Positions 30,806 to 39,658 of a DNA stretch of 64,000 bases are shown piece after piece (position 1 is the first letter of the stretch; the number at the start of each line of letters is the position of its first letter). The notes beneath the pieces were generated by a model. The model ran no database searches. It worked only from the letters and a program-made list of their open reading frames with translations, and was not told the DNA's origin. A program made the translations under genes and the position numbers. The DNA lies in NCBI RefSeq assembly GCF_003020125.1, contig NZ_PYFW01000005.1, forward strand, positions 310,001 to 374,000. The letters are read 5' to 3'. The stretch is from Bradyrhizobium sp. MOS003. GTDB lineage: Bacteria > Pseudomonadota > Alphaproteobacteria > Rhizobiales > Xanthobacteraceae.

Positions 30806-32110
30806 GTGTTTCGCAGAACAGCGACGTCAACGAAGGGACACAGCTTCCTTCATGTCATCAAGCTCGTGTCGCCTTTCGTGATGGTCGTGGTGCTCCAGGC
30901 GGCGATCGCGGGATTCAGTCTCGAGGTGATGTCCTCGGTCCGCGCCTATGTCGGCGGCGAAGCGATGTGGTCGCGTTCGCAAAAGAATGCCGTCTATTTT
31001 CTCAATCTCTACCTGCATTCGGGCGACGCCAGCCAGTTCTCGCAATACCAGGCCTCGCTTGCCGTTCCCATCGGCGACGAATTCGCGCGCTGGGCGCTCG
31101 AGCGCGATCCGGTGGACGTCGAGGCTGCCCGCATCGGCTTCCTGCAAGGCGGCAACCATCCCGATGACATCCCGGGATTGATCTGGCTATTTCGCTACTT
31201 CAATGGTGTCAGCTTCCTTCAGGATGCGATCCGCGAGTGGGCCGCCACCGATCCCATGCTGCTCGAGCTCAGCGTCTTCGGCGAGGTCATCCGGTCCGAA
31301 CTGGAGAACGGTCCTGTTCACGACACGAACCGGCTGCAGTTCCTGTCGTCGCGGCTCTCCGAACTCAACACCCAATTCACGGTCCATGCCAACCGGTTCT
31401 CCACGGTGCTCGGCGAAGGCTCCCGCGCCATCAAGCTGACGCTGACCGGCATCAACATCGTCACCGCCGCGATGCTGATCCTGCTCCTGATCTGGCACAC
31501 CAGGCGATTGGTGCTGCAGCGGCAAGCCTTCGAAGAAGCCCTCGATGCCGAGAAGGAACGCCTGGTGTGGCAGGCATCGCACGACTGGCTGACCGGCCTG
31601 TCTAATCGCCGTGCCTTCGAGGCGCGCCTGCAAAGCGAACTCGACGTTGCCGCTGCGGATTCGCTGGGCCTGATCCTGCTCGACCTCGACCAGTTCAAGA
31701 ACGTCAACGACACCTGCGGGCACCTCGCCGGCGACCGTCTGCTCTGCCAGGTCTCACGCCTCCTGCTACAGGACCGGCATCCGCGCGACCTGGTGGCCCG
31801 GCTCGGCGGCGACGAATTCGGCCTGATCCTGCCGCAGTGCTCGCATGCGAACGCGCTCGACATCGCCGAACGGCTGCGGCGATCGCTGGAGCTGTTCAAC
31901 TTCGTCTGGGACGATCGCTGTTTTGCGGTGACCGCCAGCATCGGCGTCACCTGCATCGCCGACGCCAACACCACGCTCGAAGGCGCGATGCGGCGCGCGG
32001 ATGCCGCCTGCTATCGCGCCAAGGAGAAAGGGCGCAACCGCGTCCAGGTCGACGGCGGAAGAGCTGACGTCGTCGTCGCAGCCCGGCCGCGCGAGATCGC
32101 GCGCGCCTGA
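30806..32110 (+). CDS. Membrane-anchored GGDEF diguanylate cyclase
   Basis: 434 residues from the GTG at 30806 (VFRRTATS), the best start in a long open frame that runs back through pncB. TM1 about 17-35 (LVSPFVMVVVLQAAIAGF), a helical periplasmic domain of about 170 residues, TM2 about 210-232, a short linker, then GGDEF (about 260-425). The catalytic GGDEF is intact (ARLGGDEFGLILP) and the substrate Asp/Asn region (LDLDQFKNVNDTCGHLAGD) is present. The allosteric RxxD site reads HPRD, so product inhibition may be lost. Converts two GTP to c-di-GMP. Sensory ligand unknown. Confidence 0.85.
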   Translation: MFRRTATSTKGHSFLHVIKLVSPFVMVVVLQAAIAGFSLEVMSSVRAYVGGEAMWSRSQKNAVYFLNLYLHSGDASQFSQYQASLAVPIGDEFARWALERDPVDVEAARIGFLQGGNHPDDIPGLIWLFRYFNGVSFLQDAIREWAATDPMLLELSVFGEVIRSELENGPVHDTNRLQFLSSRLSELNTQFTVHANRFSTVLGEGSRAIKLTLTGINIVTAAMLILLLIWHTRRLVLQRQAFEEALDAEKERLVWQASHDWLTGLSNRRAFEARLQSELDVAAADSLGLILLDLDQFKNVNDTCGHLAGDRLLCQVSRLLLQDRHPRDLVARLGGDEFGLILPQCSHANALDIAERLRRSLELFNFVWDDRCFAVTASIGVTCIADANTTLEGAMRRADAACYRAKEKGRNRVQVDGGRADVVVAARPREIARA

Positions 32111-32122
32111 CGCTCGCCGCCG

Positions 32123-32758
32123 TCACCGCGGCGGCACGATCCCCAGACCCACCAGATGCGCGTCGAGGAATTGTTCAACCTGCTGACGCAGCATCTGGGG
32201 CGGCACGGCCACCATGCGCTCCTCCAGACCGAGCGAGATGATTCCGTGCACGGCAGAAAACAAGGTGCGCGACAACAGTGCGATCTTGACGTCATCGGCA
32301 TCCGGTAGCAGCCGGACCAGGGGTGGATGCATCAGCGCGAAAGCATCCATCACCATCTGCAGGATGTCGTCGGGATAAGGACGGTCGTCCTCCATCCGAT
32401 GTTCGAACAGCGAGCGCACAAGATTGGCGTGCTCCGCGAAAAATTCGAGATAGGTCTCGGCGAGCCCATAGAGCTGGCGAACGGAGTCCTCAGCCGGAAC
32501 GCCGCGAAGCCGGGCCGTGAGCGCCTGCACGGTTTCCCGATTGACGGTCAGGATCACCCCGTCAAAGTCGCCGAACTCGTTATAGACGCTGCCAACGGAG
32601 CAGCCGGCGGCCTCCGCGACATCCCGAACCTTCAACGATCTCAATCCCTTAGATGCAATAATACCCCGCGCGATCTCCAGGATCTGGAGCCGCCTCCGAT
32701 TTTTTTTCTGATCTCGCAGCGATTCTTCTTGAACATTGTTCATTTTGAAGCTACTCAT
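32123..32758 (-). CDS. TetR-family regulator
   Basis: 211 residues from ATG 32758, or 206 from ATG 32743; neither has a strong ribosome-binding site. N-terminal helix-turn-helix (about 20-65: ILEIARGIIASKGLRSLKVRDVAEAAGCSVGSVYNEF), then a helical ligand-binding domain. Two identical 13-bp palindromes flank the start codons, one of them overlapping codons just after the second ATG, so it very likely represses itself. Divergent from a small-protein gene followed by the acyltransferase fusion gene, which are its probable targets. The inducer may be a fatty acyl compound, but that is only inferred from the neighbours. Confidence 0.85.
   Translation of the reverse strand: MSSFKMNNVQEESLRDQKKNRRRLQILEIARGIIASKGLRSLKVRDVAEAAGCSVGSVYNEFGDFDGVILTVNRETVQALTARLRGVPAEDSVRQLYGLAETYLEFFAEHANLVRSLFEHRMEDDRPYPDDILQMVMDAFALMHPPLVRLLPDADDVKIALLSRTLFSAVHGIISLGLEERMVAVPPQMLRQQVEQFLDAHLVGLGIVPPR
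32730..32742. promoter_or_regulatory. TetR operator candidate, proximal copy
   Basis: TGAACATTGTTCA, a perfect 6+1+6 palindrome, is identical to the copy at 32760-32772. Centres are 30 bp apart, close to three helical turns. This copy begins directly after the ATG at 32743 and would encode residues NNVQ. Confidence 0.7.
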
Positions 32759-32759
32759 G

Positions 32760-32772
32760 TGAACATTGTTCA
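32760..32772. promoter_or_regulatory. TetR operator candidate, distal copy
   Basis: Second TGAACATTGTTCA palindrome in the divergent gap, 23 bases before the ATG of the plus-strand small gene at 32795 and just upstream of the TetR start at 32758. It is placed to block both promoters at once. Confidence 0.7.
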
Positions 32773-32794
32773 AATTAACCTGGAGACCTGCAAA

Positions 32795-33061
32795 ATGCAA
32801 ACCCTCGCTGTTGATATCGCCGCCACTTTCGTCGATGACGCCATCGTTCTCGTGACTAGCCTTGTCCGCGCCCTGCTGCGGTTCGCCATGAGGCCGATCG
32901 ATCGCATCGCAAATGCCTGCGACATTGCCGGCGTGCTTGCCGAACGCCGCGCGACCTTCCGGATGTGGCGGGCCAGCCGCGACCGCGCACGTCTCGAAGG
33001 CCGCAAGCTCAGCATTCTTGGCCGCCTGTCGCCCTTTCGCCACCTCACCCATCTCACCTGA
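32795..33061 (+). CDS. Small protein divergent from TetR regulator, unknown function
   Basis: 88 residues from the ATG at 32795 (MQTLAVDIAATFV), with GGAGA eight bases upstream. The open frame extends far upstream across the TetR gene, but that is a shadow. The first half is amphipathic and hydrophobic (DDAIVLVTSLVRALLRFAM), the second half is basic (RRATFRMWRASRDRARLEGRK), with no clear membrane helix. Under likely TetR control and followed 360 bases on by the acyltransferase fusion. No known family; an accessory role in the same response is plausible. Confidence 0.6.
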   Translation: MQTLAVDIAATFVDDAIVLVTSLVRALLRFAMRPIDRIANACDIAGVLAERRATFRMWRASRDRARLEGRKLSILGRLSPFRHLTHLT

Positions 33062-33272
33062 AGCGCGCGCAGCCTGCACGTTCCGGTCGATTCGAATGCA
33101 GGATCTGGTTGCAAGGAAGGACTTACCATGCCCCGACATCGGCATCCGATTTCGTCACCTTCGGCGATGCGGTTCAACTTTTCCTCATCGCCCGACGCGA
33201 TACCCCAACAGGCGCGAGCTCTCCGCCCGAACTGCAGTCGCGACCAGATATTTGCGAACCTAACGAGGCCAC

Positions 33273-33419
33273 TTGGATACCAACAAGATCAGAGGGACCG
33301 AGGGGACAGAGCAGGCGCCGACCATCGTCACCCTGCAATCGTCCGATCCCTATCCTTCCGGTCGTGACGTTTCACCCACTCTGCAAGCACTTCAGGCTGC
33401 CTTTCCAAAACAGGACTGA
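33273..33419 (+). CDS. Possible 48-residue leader protein before aas-like gene
   Basis: A TTG at 33273 opens a short frame that ends (TGA 33417-33419) two bases before the ATG at 33422, so translation could be coupled. The content is protein-like (EGTEQAPTIVTLQSSDPYPSG, TLQALQAAFPKQD) with GC-rich third positions. A GAGG lies only about five bases upstream, and an in-frame TAA lies 12 bases upstream. Weak case; could be non-coding leader sequence. The rest of 33062-33421 holds no gene. Confidence 0.3.
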   Translation: MDTNKIRGTEGTEQAPTIVTLQSSDPYPSGRDVSPTLQALQAAFPKQD

Positions 33420-33421
33420 TC

Positions 33422-36400
33422 ATGATCAGGGAATTGATGTCGTCACGCCGCTTTGCGCCGCTGTTCTGGGCGCAATTCTTCTCGGCGCTCAATGACAACG
33501 TGCTCAAGAACGCGCTCGTCATCATTCTGCTCTACAGTGCGGCAACCGGCCACGGCGACGCGCTGGTGACGGTGGCGGGCGCGGTCTTCATCTTCCCCTA
33601 TTTCATCCTGTCGGGGCTCGGCGGCCAGCTCGCCGACAAATACGTCAAATCCGTCGTCGCAAGGCGGCTCAAATTCGCCGAGATCTTCGCCGCGGCGTTC
33701 GCGGCCGCCGGGTTCTTCCTGCACTCGGTGCCGCTGCTGTTCGCAGCGCTCGCGCTGTTCGGTGTCATCGCCGCCCTGTTCGGGCCCGTGAAATACTCCA
33801 TGCTTCCGGATCAGCTCGAGCTCGGCGAACTCGCGACCGGCAACGCGCTGGTCGAAGGCGCGACCTTCATGGCCATCCTGCTCGGCACCGTCGCCGGCGG
33901 CCAGTTCGTGGCGGGATCGGCGCATATGGGCTGGGTCGCATCGGCCGTGGTCGTGCTGGCCTTGCTGTCCTGGGCGTTCGCTTCCCGCATTCCGCAGACG
34001 ACACCCTCCGCGCCCGGTCTGCCCGTCGATGCCAATCCCTGGACCTCGACGGTGAGCCTTCTTAAGACCCTGCACGCCGACCACCGGCTGTGGGACGGTA
34101 CCGTGATCGTCTCCTGGTTCTGGCTCGTCGGCGCTATCGTGCTGTCGCTGCTGCCGGCGCTGGTCAAGGATGTCGTCGGCGGCACCGAGGGCGTGGTGAC
34201 GCTGTGCCTTGCGATCTTCGCCATCGGCATCGCCATCGGCTCGCTGTTCGCCGCCAGCCTCAGCCACGTTCGACCGAACCTCGCGCTGGTGCCGATCGGT
34301 GCCATCATCATGGGGTTTGCCGGCCTCGATCTCGCCTGGGCCATCGGCGTCACCGCCAAGGGCCAGAACCTCACCGCGGCCGATTTCGCGACCTCGTTCG
34401 CGGGCCTGCGCATGCTGGCCGACTTCGTCGCCTTCGCGTTCGGCGGCGGCCTGTTCGTCGTTCCCTCCTTCGCCGCGGTCCAGGCCTGGTCGGCGCCATC
34501 CGAGCGCGCCCGCATCATTGCCGCCGGCAACGTGCTGCAGGCGGCCTTCATGGTTGTCGGCTCGCTGTTCGTCGCGCTGCTGCAGGCGGCCGGCCTTCAT
34601 ATCGGCTGGATCTTCTTCGGCCTCGGCGTCGCCAGCTTTGGTGCAGTGTGGTTCGTGCTGACCAAATGGGGCAAGGAAGGCGTACGTGATGCCGGCGGAC
34701 TGCTGTTCCGCGCCCTCTTCCGCACCGAGGTCCGCGGTCTCGAAAACCTGCCGCCTCCGGGCACGCGCATGCTGATCGCACCCAACCATGTCAGCCTGAT
34801 CGACGGCCCGCTGCTGCACGCCGTGCTGCCGATCGACGCGAGCTTTGCGGTCGACACCGGCATCGCCAAGGCCTGGTGGGCGAAGCCTTTCCTGCGTGTC
34901 GTCAAGCACTACACCATGGACCCGACCAAGCCGCTGGCCGCGCGCGACCTGATCAAGCTGGTCGCCGCCGGCGAGCCGGTGGTGATCTTCCCGGAAGGAC
35001 GCATCACCGTCTCGGGCTCGCTGATGAAGGTCTATGACGGCACCGCGATGATCGCGGACAAGTCAGATGCCGTGGTTGTGCCCGTCCGCATCGAGGGCGC
35101 GCAGCGCTCGCATCTCAGCTATCTCAACTCCAGCCAGATCAAGCGCTCGTGGTTTCCGCGGGTGACAGTCACCATCCTGCCGCCGGTCAAGCTTCCGGTC
35201 GACCCGGCGCTGAAGGGCAAGGCGCGCCGCAATGCCGCCGGCGCCGCACTTCAGGACGTCATGATCGACGCCATGGTCAAGAACGCGATGCTCGACCACT
35301 CGCTGTTCGAGGCGCTCGGGCACGCCTATCGCGATCGCGACACCGGCAAGGTCATCATCGAGGACGCGCTCGGCACCAAGCTGACCTATCGCAAGCTGAT
35401 CCTCGGCGCGCAGGTCCTGAGCCGGAAGCTGGAGACCGGCACCACCGTCGGCGAAAATGTCGGCGTGCTGCTGCCGAATTCCGCGGGCGTCGCCGTGGTC
35501 TTCATGGCGCTGCAGAACATCGGCCGGGTCCCGGCGATGCTCAACTTCTCGGCCGGCCCGGTCAACGTGCTCGCCGCCATGAAGGCCGCCCAGGTCAAGA
35601 CCGTGCTGACCTCGAAGGCCTTCATCGAGAAGGGCAAGCTCGACAAGCTGATGGCTGCGATCTCCGGAGAAGCCCGGGTCGTCTATTTCGAGGACGTCCG
35701 CGGCTCGATCGGCACGGTCGACAAGATCAAGGGCCTGCTCGCCGGCACGACGCCCCGCGTTGTCCGCCAGGCCAGCGATCCGGCCGTGGTGCTGTTCACA
35801 TCGGGTTCGGAAGGCACGCCAAAGGGCGTGGTGCTGTCCCACCGCAACATCCTCGCCAACGCGGCGCAGGCTTTGGCGCGGGTCGATGCCAACGCCAATG
35901 ACAAAGTGTTCAACGTGCTGCCGGTATTCCACTCGTTCGGGCTCACCGGCGGCATGATGATGCCGATGCTCGCGGGCATCCCGATCTACATGTATCCCTC
36001 GCCGCTGCACTACCGGATCGTGCCCGAGCTGATCTACCAGACCGGCGCAACCATCCTGTTCGGCACCGACACGTTCCTCACCGGCTATGCGCGCTCGGCA
36101 CATGCCTACGACTTCCGCACCCTTCGCCTCGTGATCGCCGGCGCCGAGGCGGTCAAGGACCGCACGCGGCAGGTCTTCATGGAACGCTACGGCATCCGCA
36201 TCCTGGAAGGCTATGGCGTCACCGAGACCGCGCCGGTGCTGGCGATGAACACGCCGATGGCAAATCGTCCCGGCACCGTCGGCCGCCTGTCACCGCTCAT
36301 GGAAAGCCGCCTCGATCCGGTCCCCGGCATCGAGGAGGGTGGACGGCTCTCGGTGCGCGGACCTAACGTAATGCTCGGCTACTTGCGGGCGGAAAATCCC

Positions 36401-36826
36401 GGCGTGCTCGAAGTGCTTCCCGAGGGCTGGCACGACACCGGCGACATCGTGGCGATCGACCCGGCCGGCTTCATCACCATCAAGGGCCGCGCCAAGCGCT
36501 TTGCCAAGATTGCGGGCGAAATGGTGTCACTGTCGGCGGTCGAAGCCATCGCGACCACACTGTGGCCGCAAGCCGGATCGATTGCCGTATCAATCCCTGA
36601 TCCGCGCAAGGGCGAGCGCATCGTGCTGCTGACGACGGAGAAGAATGCCGAGCGCAGCGCAATGCAGGTCCAGGCCAAGACGATCGGCGCATCCGAGCTG
36701 ACCGTACCCGCGGCGATCATGGTGGTCGACAAGGTGCCGCTGCTCGGCACCGGCAAGACCGACTACGTCACCGCCACCGCAATGGCCCGCGAGCAGGCGT
36801 CAGCGCCGGAGCGCGAGGTGGCGTAA
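33422..36826 (+). CDS. Acyl-[ACP]-phospholipid acyltransferase fusion (MFS + PlsC + AMP-ligase)
   Basis: 1134 residues, three domains. About 1-415: a 12-helix MFS transporter of the LplT lysophospholipid flippase type (FSALNDNVLKNALVIILL). About 430-620: PlsC acyltransferase with the NHVSLID HxxxxD motif (near 456) and FPEGRIT (near 522). About 640-1125: AMP-binding acyl-ACP synthetase with LFTSGSEGTPKGVVLSH (near 789), GYGVTETAP and WHDTGD. It fuses the functions of E. coli LplT and Aas: lysophospholipid import, fatty acid activation, and re-acylation. An AGGA eight bases upstream supports the start. The lipase-like gene follows after five bases. Confidence 0.92.
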   Translation: MIRELMSSRRFAPLFWAQFFSALNDNVLKNALVIILLYSAATGHGDALVTVAGAVFIFPYFILSGLGGQLADKYVKSVVARRLKFAEIFAAAFAAAGFFLHSVPLLFAALALFGVIAALFGPVKYSMLPDQLELGELATGNALVEGATFMAILLGTVAGGQFVAGSAHMGWVASAVVVLALLSWAFASRIPQTTPSAPGLPVDANPWTSTVSLLKTLHADHRLWDGTVIVSWFWLVGAIVLSLLPALVKDVVGGTEGVVTLCLAIFAIGIAIGSLFAASLSHVRPNLALVPIGAIIMGFAGLDLAWAIGVTAKGQNLTAADFATSFAGLRMLADFVAFAFGGGLFVVPSFAAVQAWSAPSERARIIAAGNVLQAAFMVVGSLFVALLQAAGLHIGWIFFGLGVASFGAVWFVLTKWGKEGVRDAGGLLFRALFRTEVRGLENLPPPGTRMLIAPNHVSLIDGPLLHAVLPIDASFAVDTGIAKAWWAKPFLRVVKHYTMDPTKPLAARDLIKLVAAGEPVVIFPEGRITVSGSLMKVYDGTAMIADKSDAVVVPVRIEGAQRSHLSYLNSSQIKRSWFPRVTVTILPPVKLPVDPALKGKARRNAAGAALQDVMIDAMVKNAMLDHSLFEALGHAYRDRDTGKVIIEDALGTKLTYRKLILGAQVLSRKLETGTTVGENVGVLLPNSAGVAVVFMALQNIGRVPAMLNFSAGPVNVLAAMKAAQVKTVLTSKAFIEKGKLDKLMAAISGEARVVYFEDVRGSIGTVDKIKGLLAGTTPRVVRQASDPAVVLFTSGSEGTPKGVVLSHRNILANAAQALARVDANANDKVFNVLPVFHSFGLTGGMMMPMLAGIPIYMYPSPLHYRIVPELIYQTGATILFGTDTFLTGYARSAHAYDFRTLRLVIAGAEAVKDRTRQVFMERYGIRILEGYGVTETAPVLAMNTPMANRPGTVGRLSPLMESRLDPVPGIEEGGRLSVRGPNVMLGYLRAENPGVLEVLPEGWHDTGDIVAIDPAGFITIKGRAKRFAKIAGEMVSLSAVEAIATTLWPQAGSIAVSIPDPRKGERIVLLTTEKNAERSAMQVQAKTIGASELTVPAAIMVVDKVPLLGTGKTDYVTATAMAREQASAPEREVA

Positions 36827-36831
36827 GACAC

Positions 36832-37497
36832 ATGCACGAGGCGCCTCAATCAGGCGACGCGCGATGCCCGGGAGTGGTTCTGCTTCATGGCATCGCGCGG
36901 ACCTCGGCATCCCTGACGAAGCTGGAGCGGGCGCTCCGCGCGGCCGGCTTCGCAACGCTCAACATCGACTATCTCAGCCGCAGCAAGCCGATCGCGGCCC
37001 TCGCCGATGATATCCACCCGACAATCTCGGGCTTCGCCAAACGCGACGCGCCTCTGCACTTCGCTGCATATTCGATGGGCGGTCTCGTCACACGCACCTA
37101 CATCGCCAAATATCGCCCGACAAGACTTGTCAGTGTCGTGATGCTTGGCACGCCGAACGGCGGCAGTGAAGTTGCCGACCTCCTAAGCGGATCGCGCCTC
37201 TATCGCGCTTTCTACGGACCCGCGGGACTCGAATTGACGACGGCCCGACCGATGGCCTTCCCCACCGTGGATTATCCCGTCGGCGTGATCGCAGGAAGCC
37301 GCTTCATCGACCCCGTCGCCGGACTGTTTATTCTGCCGAAGCCGAACGACGGACGAGTGTCGGTGCAAAGCGCGATGCTTTCCGGCATGACCGACCATGT
37401 CGTCGTGAAGGCCTCCCATACCGGGCTTCCGCGTCACGGCGTTGCGATCGCGGAAACGATCGCCTTCCTGCGCGACGGCCGCTTTCAACGGAAGTAA
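36832..37497 (+). CDS. Alpha/beta hydrolase, lipase-like
   Basis: 221 residues, no signal peptide, cytoplasmic. Oxyanion region GVVLLHGIART at 14-24 and the nucleophile elbow AYSMGG near residue 80, where the first Gly of the usual GxSxG is Ala. An Asp in PNDGRVSV and a His in VKASHTGL are reasonable triad members. The closest general class is the PGAP1/lipase-like acyl hydrolases. It starts five bases after the acyltransferase fusion, so it is probably co-transcribed and acts on lipids or lysolipids. Convergent with tcuB four bases away. Confidence 0.75.
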   Translation: MHEAPQSGDARCPGVVLLHGIARTSASLTKLERALRAAGFATLNIDYLSRSKPIAALADDIHPTISGFAKRDAPLHFAAYSMGGLVTRTYIAKYRPTRLVSVVMLGTPNGGSEVADLLSGSRLYRAFYGPAGLELTTARPMAFPTVDYPVGVIAGSRFIDPVAGLFILPKPNDGRVSVQSAMLSGMTDHVVVKASHTGLPRHGVAIAETIAFLRDGRFQRK

Positions 37498-37501
37498 CGG
37501 C

Positions 37502-38602
37502 TCACGCTGCCGTCCGCCGCTCCTGTTCATAGCGCACCAGGGCTGCGAAGCGATAGATGCCGTGCACGAACTTGCCGTAGGGCATGGTGATGAACAGCGC
37601 GAACACCACGCCGAGATGCAGCGCCAGCAGCGGGCCCATCGCGGCGGTCTCGCGCAGGACCAGAAGCGCCATGCCGGTAAGGCCGGTCAGGAACAGCATG
37701 GCGATGAAGCCGACATCCATGCCGTAGCTGAACTCGTCGAGCAGCGCCGGATCACGCCGCATCTTGGCCATGAACAGGCCGACCGGACCGATGATCAGAC
37801 CTATTCCGCCGAGCGTGCCCAGCACCACCGGCAGGTCCCACCACGGATACGGCGCCTCGCGCGCAAGCAGATAGTGATACAGCGTCGCCACCGAGGTCGC
37901 GGCAAAGCACAGCAGGAACCCGTAAAAGGTCAGGTGGTGATAGAATTTGCGCCGGTCGGTCGGCTTGTCGTCCTCGTCGTAACAACCGATGCCGCCGCCA
38001 TGGAGATAGCGCAGCTCGCCGGCATCGCGGATCGCCTGGAAGATCGAGCCGCCATCGGCCCGGCCGCCGATCGGCGGACCGATGTCGCGCCAGAAGGCGC
38101 GCACGCTCATGACCAGCGCAAGGACGGCATAGAGAAACGCGGCGCTGAACAACGCGGCCATGGTGTTGTGCGGCATCAGTTTATAAAAAGCGCCGGGGCC
38201 GGTGTGCACGCCGAACAGCACGTTGCGGTCATTCAAGGCTACGAAGCCGAGGATGAAGGAGGCCACGCTGAGCGCGGCGGCGATGCTGATGACGAGTCCG
38301 TTGCGGGCGAAGGCGCCGGATAGCGCACCCGGCCAGGCATAGGCGGCATAGGACTCGGCACGCGCGATCGCGAGCGTCTGGGGAACGTTGACGTTGAACT
38401 CATGCGGCGGCGAGAACTGGCAATCGACATAGCAGGCGCCGCAGGCGTGGCAGAGATTGGCGAGATAGTTGAGGTCGCCGTCGGAGAAGGCGCGGCGCAT
38501 CTCCATGGCCGGAAACACCGCGCATAGTCCTTCGCAATAGCGACAGGAATTGCAGACCGTCATCAGACGGTCGGCCTCATCGAGGATTTTGGTTCCGTGC
38601 AT
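37502..38602 (-). CDS. tcuB: Tricarballylate utilisation protein TcuB
   Basis: 366 residues. N-terminal ferredoxin-like part with two Cys clusters, CNSCRYCEGLC (about 17-27) and CHACGACYVDC (about 51-61), for two Fe-S clusters, followed by an integral-membrane domain with about six helices and a heme-binding or quinone-reactive appearance. TcuB is known to take electrons from TcuA (FAD tricarballylate dehydrogenase) to the membrane quinone pool. It is the third gene of the operon, with an esterase-like gene between it and tcuA. Confidence 0.85.
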   Translation of the reverse strand: MHGTKILDEADRLMTVCNSCRYCEGLCAVFPAMEMRRAFSDGDLNYLANLCHACGACYVDCQFSPPHEFNVNVPQTLAIARAESYAAYAWPGALSGAFARNGLVISIAAALSVASFILGFVALNDRNVLFGVHTGPGAFYKLMPHNTMAALFSAAFLYAVLALVMSVRAFWRDIGPPIGGRADGGSIFQAIRDAGELRYLHGGGIGCYDEDDKPTDRRKFYHHLTFYGFLLCFAATSVATLYHYLLAREAPYPWWDLPVVLGTLGGIGLIIGPVGLFMAKMRRDPALLDEFSYGMDVGFIAMLFLTGLTGMALLVLRETAAMGPLLALHLGVVFALFITMPYGKFVHGIYRFAALVRYEQERRTAA

Positions 38603-38606
38603 GGCG

Positions 38607-39635
38607 CTACTTCGTCAGGCCCTTGCCCTCGAGCCATTTCTGGATCAGGGCTGCGACCTCGAGGTTGTTCTTGTCCATCATGACGAGATGCGAATTACCC
38701 TTGATGCCGGCCTTGGGGAGGTCGACGACATCGACGCTGCCGCCGGCCGCCCTAATAGCATCGGCAAAGGCGATACCATTGGCGCGGATCTTGGGCCAGC
38801 GAGAGTCCTGCTCGATATAGTCGCCATAGACGATCAGGGTCGGAATGTTCTTCAGCACGTCGGCACGGGCGATGTCGCCGACGCCCGCCGGCTCGATCGC
38901 GATCAGCGCCTTGACCTTGTCGGGCCGGGCTTGCGCGACCTTGAAGCCGAAGCTCCCGGCCTGGCTGTGGAACAGGATCACCGAGGGGCCGACGCGATCG
39001 ATCTCGGCGACATAGGCGGCGACGGTCGCATCATCCGTCGTGGTCCAGCGCGGCACGTTCTGCTTGACGAAATTCTCGTAGCCCTCGACGGGAAACTGAT
39101 TGCCCGGCAGCAGCTTTCGCTTGGCGGGATCCGGATCGTAGGAGCCGGCGCCGTCGCCGATGCGGAAACGTTCGAACGGATTGGCGGTGGTGAGGAAGAC
39201 CGGTTCGCTCTTGAAGATATCAGGATATTGTGCCCAGCCGGCGCGACCGCGTTCCACTGCGTCGGAATTATAGACCGCCCACCCCTTGCGCAGGAAATAA
39301 TTCAGCCAGCCCTCGCGCCCGTCCGGCGTGGTCTCATAGGTGACGCCAGTCAGCCCGCCGCCGTGCCACATCAACAGCGGATAGGTGCCCTTCTCGTTCG
39401 CCGGCAGGAAATACTGCACGTACATCTGCTCGACCTGATAGGTGCCGTTGGGGTCGACCTTGGCCGGCACGCCGCCGGGCGTGAACACGACCTCCTTCAC
39501 CGGCTTGCCGGAGATTTCGACGAGACGCCCGCCGACATGGAACGAGCCCATGTCGCGCAGGCTGATCGGCTCGGCGGCGCAGGCGTGGCCGACGGTCAGC
39601 AGCATCGTGAGCGAAGCAATGGCAATGCGTGACAT
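38607..39635 (-). CDS. Exported alpha/beta hydrolase (esterase) inside the tcu operon
   Basis: 342 residues with a signal peptide ending HACAA. Mature alpha/beta hydrolase: oxyanion region PLLMWHGGGLTG (about 95), nucleophile elbow FHSQAGSFG (Ser near 225), Asp in LIVYGDYIE, and His in GNSHLVMM. Periplasmic. It starts 23 bases after tcuA and ends four bases before tcuB. Salmonella has a transporter gene (tcuC) next to tcuAB; here no transporter is present and a periplasmic esterase takes part instead. It may release a tricarboxylate from an ester before uptake; that is inference. Confidence 0.75.
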   Translation of the reverse strand: MSRIAIASLTMLLTVGHACAAEPISLRDMGSFHVGGRLVEISGKPVKEVVFTPGGVPAKVDPNGTYQVEQMYVQYFLPANEKGTYPLLMWHGGGLTGVTYETTPDGREGWLNYFLRKGWAVYNSDAVERGRAGWAQYPDIFKSEPVFLTTANPFERFRIGDGAGSYDPDPAKRKLLPGNQFPVEGYENFVKQNVPRWTTTDDATVAAYVAEIDRVGPSVILFHSQAGSFGFKVAQARPDKVKALIAIEPAGVGDIARADVLKNIPTLIVYGDYIEQDSRWPKIRANGIAFADAIRAAGGSVDVVDLPKAGIKGNSHLVMMDKNNLEVAALIQKWLEGKGLTK

Positions 39636-39658
39636 GGTTTCTCCCTCAAGTCTTTTCT

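Noticed and set aside
30107..32110. 667-residue frame joining pncB DNA to the GGDEF protein
   Set aside because: The upstream 233 codons are Arg/Ser/Pro-rich shadow sequence of pncB; the GTG at 30806 is the likely start.
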